This document shows positions 34,693 through 42,454 of a stretch of DNA of 64,000 nt, in pieces. The notes beneath the pieces were generated by a model. It did not search any database. It was not told where the DNA came from and saw only the letters and a list, made by a program, of their open reading frames with translations. The stretch comes from an uncultured Candidatus Melainabacteria bacterium (GTDB lineage Bacteria > Cyanobacteriota > Vampirovibrionia > Gastranaerophilales > Gastranaerophilaceae). Where the stretch lies: positions 1 to 64,000 of the forward strand of contig CAKVIN010000005.1 in NCBI GenBank assembly GCA_934754425.1. The letters run 5' to 3'. The position numbers and the translations under genes were made by a program. The first letter of the stretch is position 1; every line of letters starts with the position of its first letter.

Positions 34693-35394
34693 ATGAGAAT
34701 TAAACGTAAAAAAGAGGACAATAACGAAAATAATATATTTTGGGTAACAATGACAGACCTTATGACTGCATTGGTACTGGTTTTTATTGTACTGTTTTTT
34801 TATGCTTATATGACAAGCTATTACGAAAAGTTTCAAAGTCAACTAGAGCAAAAAAAAGCGACTGAAGCTCTCCAAGAAGCTTTAAAACAACAAAATATAA
34901 ATGCAAATATTGATACTTCCGGCATTGTTAAAATATCTGATTTAGAATTATTTGAACTAAATAGTTATGAGCTTTCTTCTAAAGGAAAGGCTTATCTTGA
35001 GAAATTTGCTCCTGCGTATCTAAATTCTATATTTTCTAATGATTATTTGAATGAAAATGTTGAAAAAATAATTATAGAAGGACATACTGATTCTCAAACT
35101 TTTGCAGGCAAATATTCTGCTGATGCTCAATATATGAAAAATATGGAATTAAGCCTTAAAAGAGCGTTTGCAGTTGCTGATTTTATGACAAACACTCCAT
35201 ATAACAAAGAAAACGGTAACAAACTTAGAAAAATGATTTTAGTAGAAGGTGCTAGTTTTTCTTCTCCAATAATTGTGAATGGAAAAGAAGATTTTGCAAA
35301 AAGTCGTCGAGTTGAACTAAAACTTGTTATGAAAAATGCAAAAGCTGAATCGGTGGGTAAAAATTTCTTATTAAAACAAAACTCACCCCAATAA
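34693..35394 (+). CDS. MotB/OmpA-family (ZorB-like) protein
   Basis: A 233-residue partner of the preceding channel gene. One span with WVTMTDLMTALVLVFIVLFF; D22 is the expected proton-carrying aspartate. A short Gln/Glu/Lys helical linker follows (about 43-68). Residues about 80-220 are an OmpA-like peptidoglycan-binding domain: IIIEGHTDSQ (HTD at 131-133), N150 followed by LSLKRA, and SRRVEL. It starts 11 nt after the channel gene, so they form an operon. Its last 68 nt overlap the convergent chromate transporter gene. Confidence 0.85.
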   Translation: MRIKRKKEDNNENNIFWVTMTDLMTALVLVFIVLFFYAYMTSYYEKFQSQLEQKKATEALQEALKQQNINANIDTSGIVKISDLELFELNSYELSSKGKAYLEKFAPAYLNSIFSNDYLNENVEKIIIEGHTDSQTFAGKYSADAQYMKNMELSLKRAFAVADFMTNTPYNKENGNKLRKMILVEGASFSSPIIVNGKEDFAKSRRVELKLVMKNAKAESVGKNFLLKQNSPQ

Positions 35395-35887
35395 CCGCAG
35401 ATAGAATAATATAAAACAACGGGTCTTTTTTTGATTTCCAACTCAATAATAATAAAAAAGCTAACAGCAACATTGATTTAATTGAATTGAGTTCAGGTTT
35501 TATTAAACCCAGTGCAACAGAAGTTAAAAGTGCGCAGCTGATTGGTTTTAAAGTTTCAATTGCTGATTTTACATAAAAATTATCACTAAATTTTTTTAGT
35601 AACTTGGAAACAATTATGACTAAAAAGAATGATGGCAACATCTCTGAAGTTGTTGCAAGGAGTGAACCTAAAACTCCAGCACTTTTTAAACCTGCATACG
35701 TTGCGACATTTATTCCAACCGGCCCTGGAGTAATCGAAGCTACTGCAACCATTTGGGTTAATTCATCAAGTGAATACCAGTTATAAACTTGTGATATATG
35801 ATAAAGGAACGGTATTGTTGCATATCCGCCACCAAAAGAAAAGATACCTATTTTAAAAAATTCTACAAAAAGGTGAAGATATATCAT
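35327..35887 (-). CDS. Chromate transporter family, half-size subunit 2
   Basis: A 186-residue CHR-family membrane protein corresponding to one half of ChrA. Motifs FFKIGIFSFGGGYATIPFL and TPGPVGINVATYAG are those of the family, and about six hydrophobic segments follow. Pairs of short CHR proteins are known to act together, often encoded adjacently with opposite membrane orientation; here it overlaps the other half by 4 nt. Chromate export is shown for some members, but the natural substrate is not certain. Its 3' end overlaps the MotB-like gene on the other strand by 68 nt. Confidence 0.9.
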   Translation of the reverse strand: MIYLHLFVEFFKIGIFSFGGGYATIPFLYHISQVYNWYSLDELTQMVAVASITPGPVGINVATYAGLKSAGVLGSLLATTSEMLPSFFLVIIVSKLLKKFSDNFYVKSAIETLKPISCALLTSVALGLIKPELNSIKSMLLLAFLLLLSWKSKKDPLFYIILSAVIGVSFVLIRNFYPPIQLLHFS

Positions 35888-36432
35888 TTAAGCTCCTCCT
35901 TTTTTAGATTCAGTCTTTTAAATCCAACTCCAATAAGAGTGAATAATAAAATGCTTTGGATTGGTGACAGCTTAAAAATTAAAAGAGAAATTAAAGTTAG
36001 AATAAATATTGTATAAAAAAATATGTTTTTTGTTGATTTATTCCACATTTCTCTTACAGTTAACATAATAAGCGCAATAACAGAAATTCCAACTCCCCAA
36101 AGCGCACCCAAAACATAAGAATTTTGTGTTAAAGCACCAAGAACGGAAGCTAAAAGTACAATTGTCCAAAATGGTATGAATGTTACTCCAATCATGGCAA
36201 CAAGCGCACCCAATTTCCCTCTAAGTTTATATCCGATGAACATAGACATATTGGCTGCAATAATCCCTGGGAGCGATTGAGCTAGTGCAAAATAATCTAT
36301 TAAATCATCATGAGAAACAAGATTTCTTTTATCGACAAATTCATTTGTCATAATTGGAAGTATTACATATCCGCCACCAAGTAAAATTGCACCAATTTTT
36401 ACATAAATCAAAAACAACTTAAACAGCGACAT
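35884..36432 (-). CDS. Chromate transporter family, half-size subunit 1
   Basis: A 182-residue partner of the gene at 35327: LFLIYVKIGAILLGGGYVILPIM and SLPGIIAANMSMFIGYK are the equivalents of the CHR motifs. Five or six membrane segments; the end is basic. Its start overlaps the end of bioB by 14 nt and its end overlaps the next gene by 4 nt, so all are in one transcript. Confidence 0.9.
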   Translation of the reverse strand: MSLFKLFLIYVKIGAILLGGGYVILPIMTNEFVDKRNLVSHDDLIDYFALAQSLPGIIAANMSMFIGYKLRGKLGALVAMIGVTFIPFWTIVLLASVLGALTQNSYVLGALWGVGISVIALIMLTVREMWNKSTKNIFFYTIFILTLISLLIFKLSPIQSILLFTLIGVGFKRLNLKKEELK

Positions 36433-37357
36433 TAACTAATTCCTTTTCACTTTTTAATTTTCTTCCGATTTTATGAATAAGCTTAGTGTCTTCATCCGGT
36501 GAAAAACCGGTTGTAGTTAAATAATTCCCGACAATAGTTGAATCCACACAATATCTAAAAGCTTTTTCTATTGTTTCTTCTGATAATCTCGCTTTTTTAC
36601 CGCCGGCAATTCTAATAGAAGCATTTGGACAAGCAATCTTAAATATAGCTAAAGTTCTTAACACATTTTCCTCATCAATTTTATCACCATAATTTTCAAA
36701 TGGAGTATTTGGAATTGGAGTTAAAATATTCACTGGAATACTGTCAGGGTTAATTTCTGCAAGCTCTAATGCCATTTCTATACGTTGTTCTACACTTTCA
36801 CCCATTCCTAAAATAACACCTGTGCAAAGTTCCATGCCATATTTTTTTACAAGTTTTGTCGTATTTATTCTATCTTCATAAGCATGAGTTGTACAAATTT
36901 CAGGATGATAAGATTTACAAGTATTTATATTATGATGAAATCTTACCAAACCGACTTCTGCAAGTTTTTTTGCTTGTTCGTCATTCAAAATTCCTATACT
37001 TGCACAGCTTTTAATACCTTCTTTGTTTAAAGCTTTTATCATATCCAACATTGCATCAAAATCACTTTCATCCGGAGATTTGCCGGAAGTTACAATTGCA
37101 ACTCTATCAGCACCATTATTTACGCTATCATGTGCCGCTTTAACAACTGTTTCAACATCAATCAAAGGAAATGATTCTATATCAGTATTATAATGTGAAC
37201 TTTGTGCACAATATTTGCAATTTTGAGAACATTTGCCTGAGCGTGCGTTTATTATTGAACAAAATTCAACTTCGTCTTTTAAATATTTTTTTGATTCATT
37301 TAAAAGTTCATCTAAATCCATATTATATAAATCTAATAATTCTTGTTTTGATAACAT
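36419..37357 (-). CDS. bioB: Biotin synthase
   Basis: A 312-residue radical SAM enzyme that inserts sulfur into dethiobiotin. The SAM cluster motif C-SQN-C-KY-C is within INARSGKCSQNCKYCAQSS; further family marks are GADRVAIVTSG, FHHNINTC, GVILGMGE and the IRIAGGKKARL segment with the arginine near the second FeS cluster. Length is a little below the E. coli enzyme. AAAGGA precedes the ATG. No other biotin gene is in the window; the SDR gene lies 45 nt upstream in the same direction. Confidence 0.96.
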   Translation of the reverse strand: MLSKQELLDLYNMDLDELLNESKKYLKDEVEFCSIINARSGKCSQNCKYCAQSSHYNTDIESFPLIDVETVVKAAHDSVNNGADRVAIVTSGKSPDESDFDAMLDMIKALNKEGIKSCASIGILNDEQAKKLAEVGLVRFHHNINTCKSYHPEICTTHAYEDRINTTKLVKKYGMELCTGVILGMGESVEQRIEMALELAEINPDSIPVNILTPIPNTPFENYGDKIDEENVLRTLAIFKIACPNASIRIAGGKKARLSEETIEKAFRYCVDSTIVGNYLTTTGFSPDEDTKLIHKIGRKLKSEKELVNVAV

Positions 37358-37402
37358 TGTTTTATCCTTTCAATACTACTCTCGCACTTGTTTTATTTTT
37401 CT

Positions 37403-38104
37403 TTAACATCCACAAGTTAATCCGGCACATAAATTTATAGCTTGTCCGGTAACCCCTTTTGCTTCATTTGAAATCAAGTATTTTACCATACAAGCAACTT
37501 CTTTGGGTTCAACAAAACGTCTTTGCGGAATACATTCAATAATTTCTTCTTTTGTGAAATCACCATCCTCAGCTGAAGAATTACCCATATCAGTATCAAC
37601 CCACCCTGGATTAATTGTGTTAACAGTAATTCCAAATTCAGCTAATTCCAAAGCTAAAGATTTTGTTGCTCCTAATAACCCTGATTTTGTTGCTGAATAT
37701 AAACTTGCACTTGCTTCACCCATTACTCCGCTAATTGAACCTATGTTAACTATCCGACCCCAATTTTGGGATTTCATATAAGGAACGACTTGAGAAATCA
37801 AGTACATTGGCGCTTCTAAATTTGTTTTAGTAATATGTTCTATCTGCTCAATAGAGATTTGTTCAATTGGAGAATAAATATATTCTCCAGCATTATTAAT
37901 CAAAATGTCAATATTATTGTTTTTTATATATTCACCAAGCTTTTTAAGTTCGTCATTATTTGTTAAATCACAGAGAAAATAATTTTTATAATGCTTAAGT
38001 CGTTCTTCATTTCTGCCGACTGCAAAAATATTGCACTCGACTTTTAACTCTTCTGCAATAGCTTTTCCAATACCTTTTCCTGCGCCTGTAATAAGTATAT
38101 TCAT
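37403..38104 (-). CDS. SDR family oxidoreductase (FabG-like)
   Basis: A 233-residue classical short-chain dehydrogenase. NAD(P) motif TGAGKGIG near residues 6-13, NNAGEY near 70, the catalytic set with IGSISGVMGEASASLYSATKSG (Ser, Tyr, Lys), and NTINPGWVDTDMG. The end carries CAGLTCGC. It resembles 3-oxoacyl-ACP reductases; placed before bioB it may supply a precursor step of biotin synthesis, but that is inference from position. On the minus strand TGTTATAAT and AAGGA lie before the ATG, making it the first gene of the operon 38104-35327. Confidence 0.88.
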   Translation of the reverse strand: MNILITGAGKGIGKAIAEELKVECNIFAVGRNEERLKHYKNYFLCDLTNNDELKKLGEYIKNNNIDILINNAGEYIYSPIEQISIEQIEHITKTNLEAPMYLISQVVPYMKSQNWGRIVNIGSISGVMGEASASLYSATKSGLLGATKSLALELAEFGITVNTINPGWVDTDMGNSSAEDGDFTKEEIIECIPQRRFVEPKEVACMVKYLISNEAKGVTGQAINLCAGLTCGC

Positions 38105-38175
38105 AACAAAAATCCTTATGCATATTATAACATAAGGAAAAAAGATTTTTATATCATAAAGTAAAGACCAAAAGA

Positions 38176-38199
38176 GCGGTTAATCCACGGCATAACCGC
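38176..38199 (-). terminator. Terminator after the 38208 gene
   Basis: GCGGTTA (38176-38182) pairs with TAACCGC (38193-38199); on the minus strand TCTTTTG follows. It separates the unknown gene from the SDR-bioB operon. Confidence 0.6.
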
Positions 38200-38207
38200 C
38201 CTGACAC

Positions 38208-38678
38208 CTATGACATAAATTGCGCCTGATAAGTTTGATATGTAATTGGCGCACTTTCCGCTGCCGGTTTATTAGATAAACCGAAAGCTTGTTGAGCTTC
38301 TGATCTTAATCCTGCAAAATATGTCATTGCTTGACCATCAATTGCACTTTGACTCAACAATTGAATTGCATTGTTAAAAGCTGCATAATCTTTGTCATAA
38401 TCTCCGGTAGCTTGAATCCCGATTTGCGCGCATAAACTTGCCCACGGTACAGACTTTTGATTATTTTGATTATCAATTTGCTGTTGAACTTGTTTAGAAT
38501 AATCTTCATACATTGCTGTATTCAATTTTTCTAAATCACCGGTTTTGCCGGTCGGTGTAATATTGAAATCATCAAAAGCTCTCTCCAGCGCAGCAGAATT
38601 TGTAGGGACTCTGCCCAAGTATGAGTAAATATTTGCGCTTGTGTAGGAATATACTCCGTTTACTGTGAAGTTTGACAT
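38208..38678 (-). CDS. Hypothetical protein, 156 aa
   Basis: Not recognised. Starting from ATG 38678 (with GAGGTG upstream; the frame opens three codons earlier) the product begins MSNFTVNGVYSYTSANIYSYLGRVPTN-like, rich in Tyr, Ser, Asn, Gln and Ala. It has no signal peptide and no membrane segment; a Gln/Asn-rich helical part (QVQQQIDNQNNQ) precedes a helical C-terminus ending PITYQTYQAQFMS. The composition resembles surface-appendage or substrate-like proteins, but nothing specific can be claimed. Confidence 0.7.
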   Translation of the reverse strand: MSNFTVNGVYSYTSANIYSYLGRVPTNSAALERAFDDFNITPTGKTGDLEKLNTAMYEDYSKQVQQQIDNQNNQKSVPWASLCAQIGIQATGDYDKDYAAFNNAIQLLSQSAIDGQAMTYFAGLRSEAQQAFGLSNKPAAESAPITYQTYQAQFMS

Positions 38679-39174
38679 GATACACACCTCTTATATGATA
38701 TATAATATATATCGGCACATTTTCTAAAAACTTTAATAAATTTGAGGCAATATTTACAATTTGTTACAAGAACAGGCTCAAATACAGTAATAATAAGAAA
38801 TAAATTTTATCACATTCTAAAAACAATATTAAGAAATGTAACAAAGATAACAACTTTTGAAATTTGCACTTTTGGATATACTTTATATATATGTAAGACA
38901 AAAATGAGAGAATAAAAGGTAAATATTTCAAATATTTTGAAAATACATTATTGTATTAAAAAAAACAAAATGTACTTATTCAAAATAGTTAAGATTTAAT
39001 TACCGCTTAAGTAAACACGCTTCGCTTAGTATTATGAGTAAGCTCCGATGAATTTTGTCGGATAGACTTATCTTATTCTGAGCTAAAGTAAATGCGCTTT
39101 TTATATCCGGACATAAAAAGGCTTGAGTAAATACGTTCATTCATCAGAGAGATTTTAAGAGACGAGGTATAAGT
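38679..39174 (+). promoter_or_regulatory. Long intergenic leader region with iteron-like repeats and hairpins
   Basis: About 500 nt without a gene before the small ORF at 39175. Three related 18-mers of the form GCTtaAGTAAA.aCGcTt lie at 39005-39022, 39082-39099 and 39121-39138. Hairpins: TCCGA/TCGGA (about 39044-39062) and TTTTTAT/ATAAAAA (about 39098-39119). A weak promoter (TTGCAC, 16 nt, TATATA) may lie near 38870-38895. A structured leader RNA is possible; no known riboswitch is recognised. Confidence 0.4.
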
Positions 39175-39345
39175 ATGGCTTTATTACAAACATACAACAT
39201 TAATGCTATGGCTACGCAGATATCAAGAGAATTCTATATACAAGATAACCCGACAGTGGATAAATCCTATGTCCTAATGGATGAAATGCGATTATTTGCA
39301 ATGGATATGAAGTCCCGAGTGACATTCATATCACGAGCCAAGTAA
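39175..39345 (+). CDS. Small hypothetical protein (56 aa)
   Basis: Found by reading: an ATG with GAGG nine bases upstream, then 56 codons from MALLQTYNIN to VTFISRAK. Mixed composition, no membrane span, rich in Met (MAMATQ, MDEMRLFAMDMKSR). A strong terminator follows about 100 nt later, so the unit leader-ORF-terminator looks like a real small gene. Function unknown. Confidence 0.6.
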   Translation: MALLQTYNINAMATQISREFYIQDNPTVDKSYVLMDEMRLFAMDMKSRVTFISRAK

Positions 39346-39447
39346 AACTTAATGTCGGTTATTGAAAAATAATTTTTTAAACAAAATTATACCAATCCAT
39401 CTTACTTACTTATTTATTTACTAATTTAATTCCCCCAATCTAGAAGC

Positions 39448-39478
39448 GCCTAATTCAAAAGAATTAGGCTTTTTTTTA
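39448..39478 (+). terminator. Strong terminator after the small ORF
   Basis: GCCTAATTC, loop AAAA, GAATTAGGC and nine T's. Confidence 0.95.
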
Positions 39479-39553
39479 TAAATTATTAATTAATTTTATT
39501 TTCATAATTTGCCTTATTATCACTTGCCATTAATTTATAATAATATCTCAAAC

Positions 39554-39587
39554 AAAAAAGAGAATAGCTATTCAGCTATTCTCTTTT
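39554..39587 (-). terminator. Terminator of the GGGtGRT gene
   Basis: A 15-bp perfect stem (39554-39568 with 39573-39587), loop of 4; on the minus strand it ends in TTTTT. Confidence 0.92.
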
Positions 39588-39611
39588 TAAATTATATGAA
39601 ATAAACAATTT

Positions 39612-40613
39612 CTACTTCATAGCATTTTCAACAGCTACTGCAACAGCAACAGTTGCACCAACCATAGGGTTGTTACCCATACCAATTACACCCATCATTT
39701 CTACGTGTGCAGGAACTGAAGATGAACCAGCGAATTGAGCATCACCGTGCATTCTTCCCATAGTATCAGTCATACCGTAAGAAGCTGGACCAGCAGCTAC
39801 GTTATCTGGGTGAAGAGTTCTACCTGTACCACCACCAGAAGCTACTGAGAAGTATTTTCTTCCGTTTTCCCAGCACCATTTTTTGTAAGTACCAGCAACT
39901 GGATGTTGGAATCTTGTAGGGTTAGTTGAGTTACCTGTAATAGAAACATCAACACCTTCTTTAACCATAATAGCAACACCTTCGTTAACGTCATCAGCAC
40001 CGTAGCATCTAACTTTAGCTCTTTCGCCATCAGAATATGGTGTTTCTTTAACAATTTTTAATTCGCCGGTTTTGTAATCGTATTCTGTTTCAACAGAAGT
40101 GAAACCGTTAATTCTAGCGATGATGTGAGCAGCATCTTTACCAAGACCGTTTAAGATAACTCTTAAAGGATTTTTTCTAACTTTGTTAGCGTTTCTTGCG
40201 ATACCGATAGCACCTTCAGCAGCTGCGAATGATTCGTGACCAGCTAAGAAACAGAAACAGTTTGTTTCTTCTCTTAATAACATAGCTGCTAAGTTACCGT
40301 GGCCGATGCCAACTTGTCTTCTGTCACCAACAGAACCAGGAACTGCGAATGCTTGTAAGCCTAAACCGATAGCTTCAGCTGCTTCTGCTGCAGTTTTGAT
40401 TCCTTTTTTAAGTGCGATAGCGCAACCAAGAGTATAAGCCCAAGAAGCGTTATCGAAAGCGATTGGCTGAATGCCTTTAACGATAGCATCAACATCGATG
40501 CCTTTTGATAAGCATAGATCACGAGCTTCTTCTAAAGATTTGAAACCGTATTCAGGTAAAACTTTAGCTAGAGTAGCTTCACGTCTATCTTGTCCTTCAA
40601 ATTTTACTGTCAT
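39612..40613 (-). CDS. GGGtGRT protein
   Basis: A 333-residue soluble protein of the family named for its GGGTGRT motif, here at residues 260-266. Gly/Ala-rich throughout (GIGHGNLAAMLL, AAEGAIGIARNA, and a C-terminal GMGNNPMVGATVAVAVAVENAMK). The family has no assigned activity. It lies 140 nt behind the NifU-like gene on the same strand, the neighbour I recall for this family in other anaerobes, so a linked function with FeS clusters is plausible. AAGGAAAT lies before the ATG. Confidence 0.9.
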   Translation of the reverse strand: MTVKFEGQDRREATLAKVLPEYGFKSLEEARDLCLSKGIDVDAIVKGIQPIAFDNASWAYTLGCAIALKKGIKTAAEAAEAIGLGLQAFAVPGSVGDRRQVGIGHGNLAAMLLREETNCFCFLAGHESFAAAEGAIGIARNANKVRKNPLRVILNGLGKDAAHIIARINGFTSVETEYDYKTGELKIVKETPYSDGERAKVRCYGADDVNEGVAIMVKEGVDVSITGNSTNPTRFQHPVAGTYKKWCWENGRKYFSVASGGGTGRTLHPDNVAAGPASYGMTDTMGRMHGDAQFAGSSSVPAHVEMMGVIGMGNNPMVGATVAVAVAVENAMK

Positions 40614-40658
40614 ATTTTATTTCCTTATTTTAATTGTTAATTACTAACTTTATGAAAT

Positions 40659-40737
40659 GTTTAGAAGTTGAGGAGTTTAGTAGTTTATAAGAAATTTTAA
40701 AAGAACTTAAAAACTTCTCAACTCAGTTCTTCTAAAC
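40659..40737. repeat. Imperfect inverted repeat between the NifU-like and GGGtGRT genes
   Basis: GTTTAGAAG (40659-40667) and CTTCTAAAC (40729-40737) bound an AT-rich region whose inside shows further weak pairing with a 6-8 nt rhythm (TTGAGGAGTTTAGTAG against CTTCTCAACTCAG). Confidence 0.6.
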
Positions 40738-40753
40738 TGCGAGCTTGCTCGCA

Positions 40754-41455
40754 CTATTCTTCTCTAGGATCGATGTACTTAACCGCATCAGCGAATCTGC
40801 CGTAAGTACCGATATTCTTTTCGTAAGCTTCTTTAGGGTCAACACCTTTTTTGATAGCATCCATAACTTTACCAAGGTTAACGAATTGATAACCGATAAC
40901 TTCGTCATTTTTATCAAGACCCATTTTTAAGATGTAACCTTCTGTTAATGATAGGTATCTAACCCCTTTTTGTTTAGTAGAGTGGATAGTACCAACCATT
41001 GAACAAAGTCCTTTTCCTAAGTCTTCAAGACCAGCACCTACAGGAAGTCCGTTTTCAGAGAAAGCTGACTGAGTTCTACCATAAACGATTTGTAAGAATA
41101 ATTCTCTCATAGCAACATTGATTGCGTCACAAACTAAGTCTGTGTTAAGAGCTTCTAAGATAGTTTTACCAGGAAGAATTTCACCAGCCATAGCTGCAGA
41201 GTGAGTCATACCTGAACATCCGATTGTTTCAACTAAAGCTTCTTGTATAACCCCTTCTTTTACGTTAAGAGTTAATTTACAAGTACCTTGTTGTGGAGCA
41301 CAGCATCCACATCCGTGAGTAAGACCGGAAATGTCTTTAATTTCTTTACATTTTGTCCATTCACCTTCTTGTGGAATAGGAGCCGGAGTTCCTTTTATAC
41401 CACGGTGTACACAACACTTTTCTTCGATTTCGTGTGTAATTTCAATTTTGCCCAT
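40754..41455 (-). CDS. NifU-like FeS scaffold-related protein
   Basis: A 233-residue protein whose segment VETIGCSGMTHSAAMAGEIL (about 76-94) follows the NifU/IscU N-domain pattern GCxAxxxSxSxxxE. It is unusually rich in cysteine: C14, C15, C36, C49, C51, C52, C59 and C80, with a CGCC cluster. The C-terminal half (LTEGYILKMGLDKNDEVIGYQF) is not part of classical NifU. It probably carries or builds an FeS cluster for the adjacent GGGtGRT protein; this is inferred from position. AGGAGG precedes the ATG. Confidence 0.82.
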   Translation of the reverse strand: MGKIEITHEIEEKCCVHRGIKGTPAPIPQEGEWTKCKEIKDISGLTHGCGCCAPQQGTCKLTLNVKEGVIQEALVETIGCSGMTHSAAMAGEILPGKTILEALNTDLVCDAINVAMRELFLQIVYGRTQSAFSENGLPVGAGLEDLGKGLCSMVGTIHSTKQKGVRYLSLTEGYILKMGLDKNDEVIGYQFVNLGKVMDAIKKGVDPKEAYEKNIGTYGRFADAVKYIDPREE

Positions 41456-41639
41456 TTGACCTCCTTATTAATCAAAAATAAAGCTATTTTAATTTCCAAT
41501 ACAATTATTATAAAACAAACAGGGGTAAATAAAAGGGGGAATTTATAAAAATTATTTTATATTAATATTAACTAAATTAAAAATGAACAATATTAATTTA
41601 CAATCGTTATTTTATTGTAGGATATTAATGGAGGATTTT

Positions 41640-42380
41640 ATGAAAAAAGTTTTAACAGCAAGTATTTTAGCAGGATTATTAATTATTCCTATATCTGCAC
41701 AAGCAATAAATAACCAAAACGAAAGAGGTTATATTTCTGTTTCCGGCTCAGCTAATACTGAAGTTGCACCGGATGTTGCAGAAATTTCTTTTGCAGTACA
41801 AACTTCTGATAACAAATCTATGCAAAAAGCGACTTTATTAAACAAAGAAACTTCAGATAAAGTTTTATCAGTATTGGGCTCTATGTTGAATAAAGATAAC
41901 GGTGATTACATCAAAACTTCTGATTTTAGTGCTTCTCCCGTATATTCTTATAGCGGAAGCAAAAGAAATCTTGATAAGTATGAAGTTTCAAATAGAGTAA
42001 TTGTTCACACAAAATCTTTAGACAAAGTTGGCGCAATGATAGATAAAGCAATAGAAGCCGGTGCAACAAATGTCGACAATTTGAAATTTTCTGTATCAAC
42101 TTATGATTCAAAATGTAATGACTTAATCGGTCTGGCTACTAAAAAAGCTCAATCAAGAGCTAATATTATCACAAAAAATTTAGGAACAACCCTTGATGGT
42201 GTAAGAACAGTTGATGTAAGTTGTAACGCTAACAATTTTAATAACACACCACGTTTTTATATGGCTAAAAACATGATTGAATCAGTTGCTGACTCTTCTG
42301 CAGGAGCAAGTCAAACATCTATAACTGGTGGAGTTGTGAAAGTTAACGCTAATGTAAATGTTACGTTTTTTGTAAAATAA
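41640..42380 (+). CDS. SIMPL domain-containing protein (DUF541), exported
   Basis: A 246-residue protein with a signal peptide (MKKVLTASILAGLLIIPISAQA). The mature part starts with GYISVSGSANTEVAPDVAEISFAV, the SIMPL/DUF541 beginning, and ends with VVKVNANVNVTFFV. Members are periplasmic and tied to stress responses, with no clear biochemical role. ATG 41640 is chosen over the open frame at 41583 because GGAGG lies just before it and the signal peptide then begins correctly. Confidence 0.92.
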   Translation: MKKVLTASILAGLLIIPISAQAINNQNERGYISVSGSANTEVAPDVAEISFAVQTSDNKSMQKATLLNKETSDKVLSVLGSMLNKDNGDYIKTSDFSASPVYSYSGSKRNLDKYEVSNRVIVHTKSLDKVGAMIDKAIEAGATNVDNLKFSVSTYDSKCNDLIGLATKKAQSRANIITKNLGTTLDGVRTVDVSCNANNFNNTPRFYMAKNMIESVADSSAGASQTSITGGVVKVNANVNVTFFVK

Positions 42381-42409
42381 AAACCATTATTAAACATTTT
42401 ATATCAATA

Positions 42410-42438
42410 AACAGGGCAGTTTTTATTGCCCTGTTTTT
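42410..42438 (+). terminator. Terminator of the SIMPL gene
   Basis: AACAGGGCA (42410-42418) pairs with TGCCCTGTT (42427-42435), followed by T's. Confidence 0.9.
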
Positions 42439-42439
42439 A

Positions 42440-42448
42440 TGTTAAACT
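42440..42448 (+). promoter_or_regulatory. Extended -10-like element before the TPR gene
   Basis: TGTTAAACT ends 6 nt before the ATG at 42455, with no Shine-Dalgarno. It directly follows the preceding terminator. Weak but matches the pattern at 854, 17630 and 33749. Confidence 0.35.
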
Positions 42449-42454
42449 AACTTT

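Noticed and set aside
33803..35394. Complete Zorya system
   Set aside because: Only ZorA- and ZorB-like proteins are seen; ZorC, ZorD and ZorE are absent and the ZorA-like tail is short. Reported as a possible related but different system.
33803..35394. Flagellar stator genes motA/motB
   Set aside because: No flagellar genes nearby, and the LLTGLG-type span fits ZorA-like channels better; not fully excluded.
35127..35441. Minus-strand frame over the MotB-like gene
   Set aside because: Antisense to the OmpA domain and in a different frame from the chromate transporter.
38679..39174. Replication origin with iterons
   Set aside because: Only three imperfect 18-mers, no DnaA boxes and no replication gene; regulatory leader is a simpler reading.
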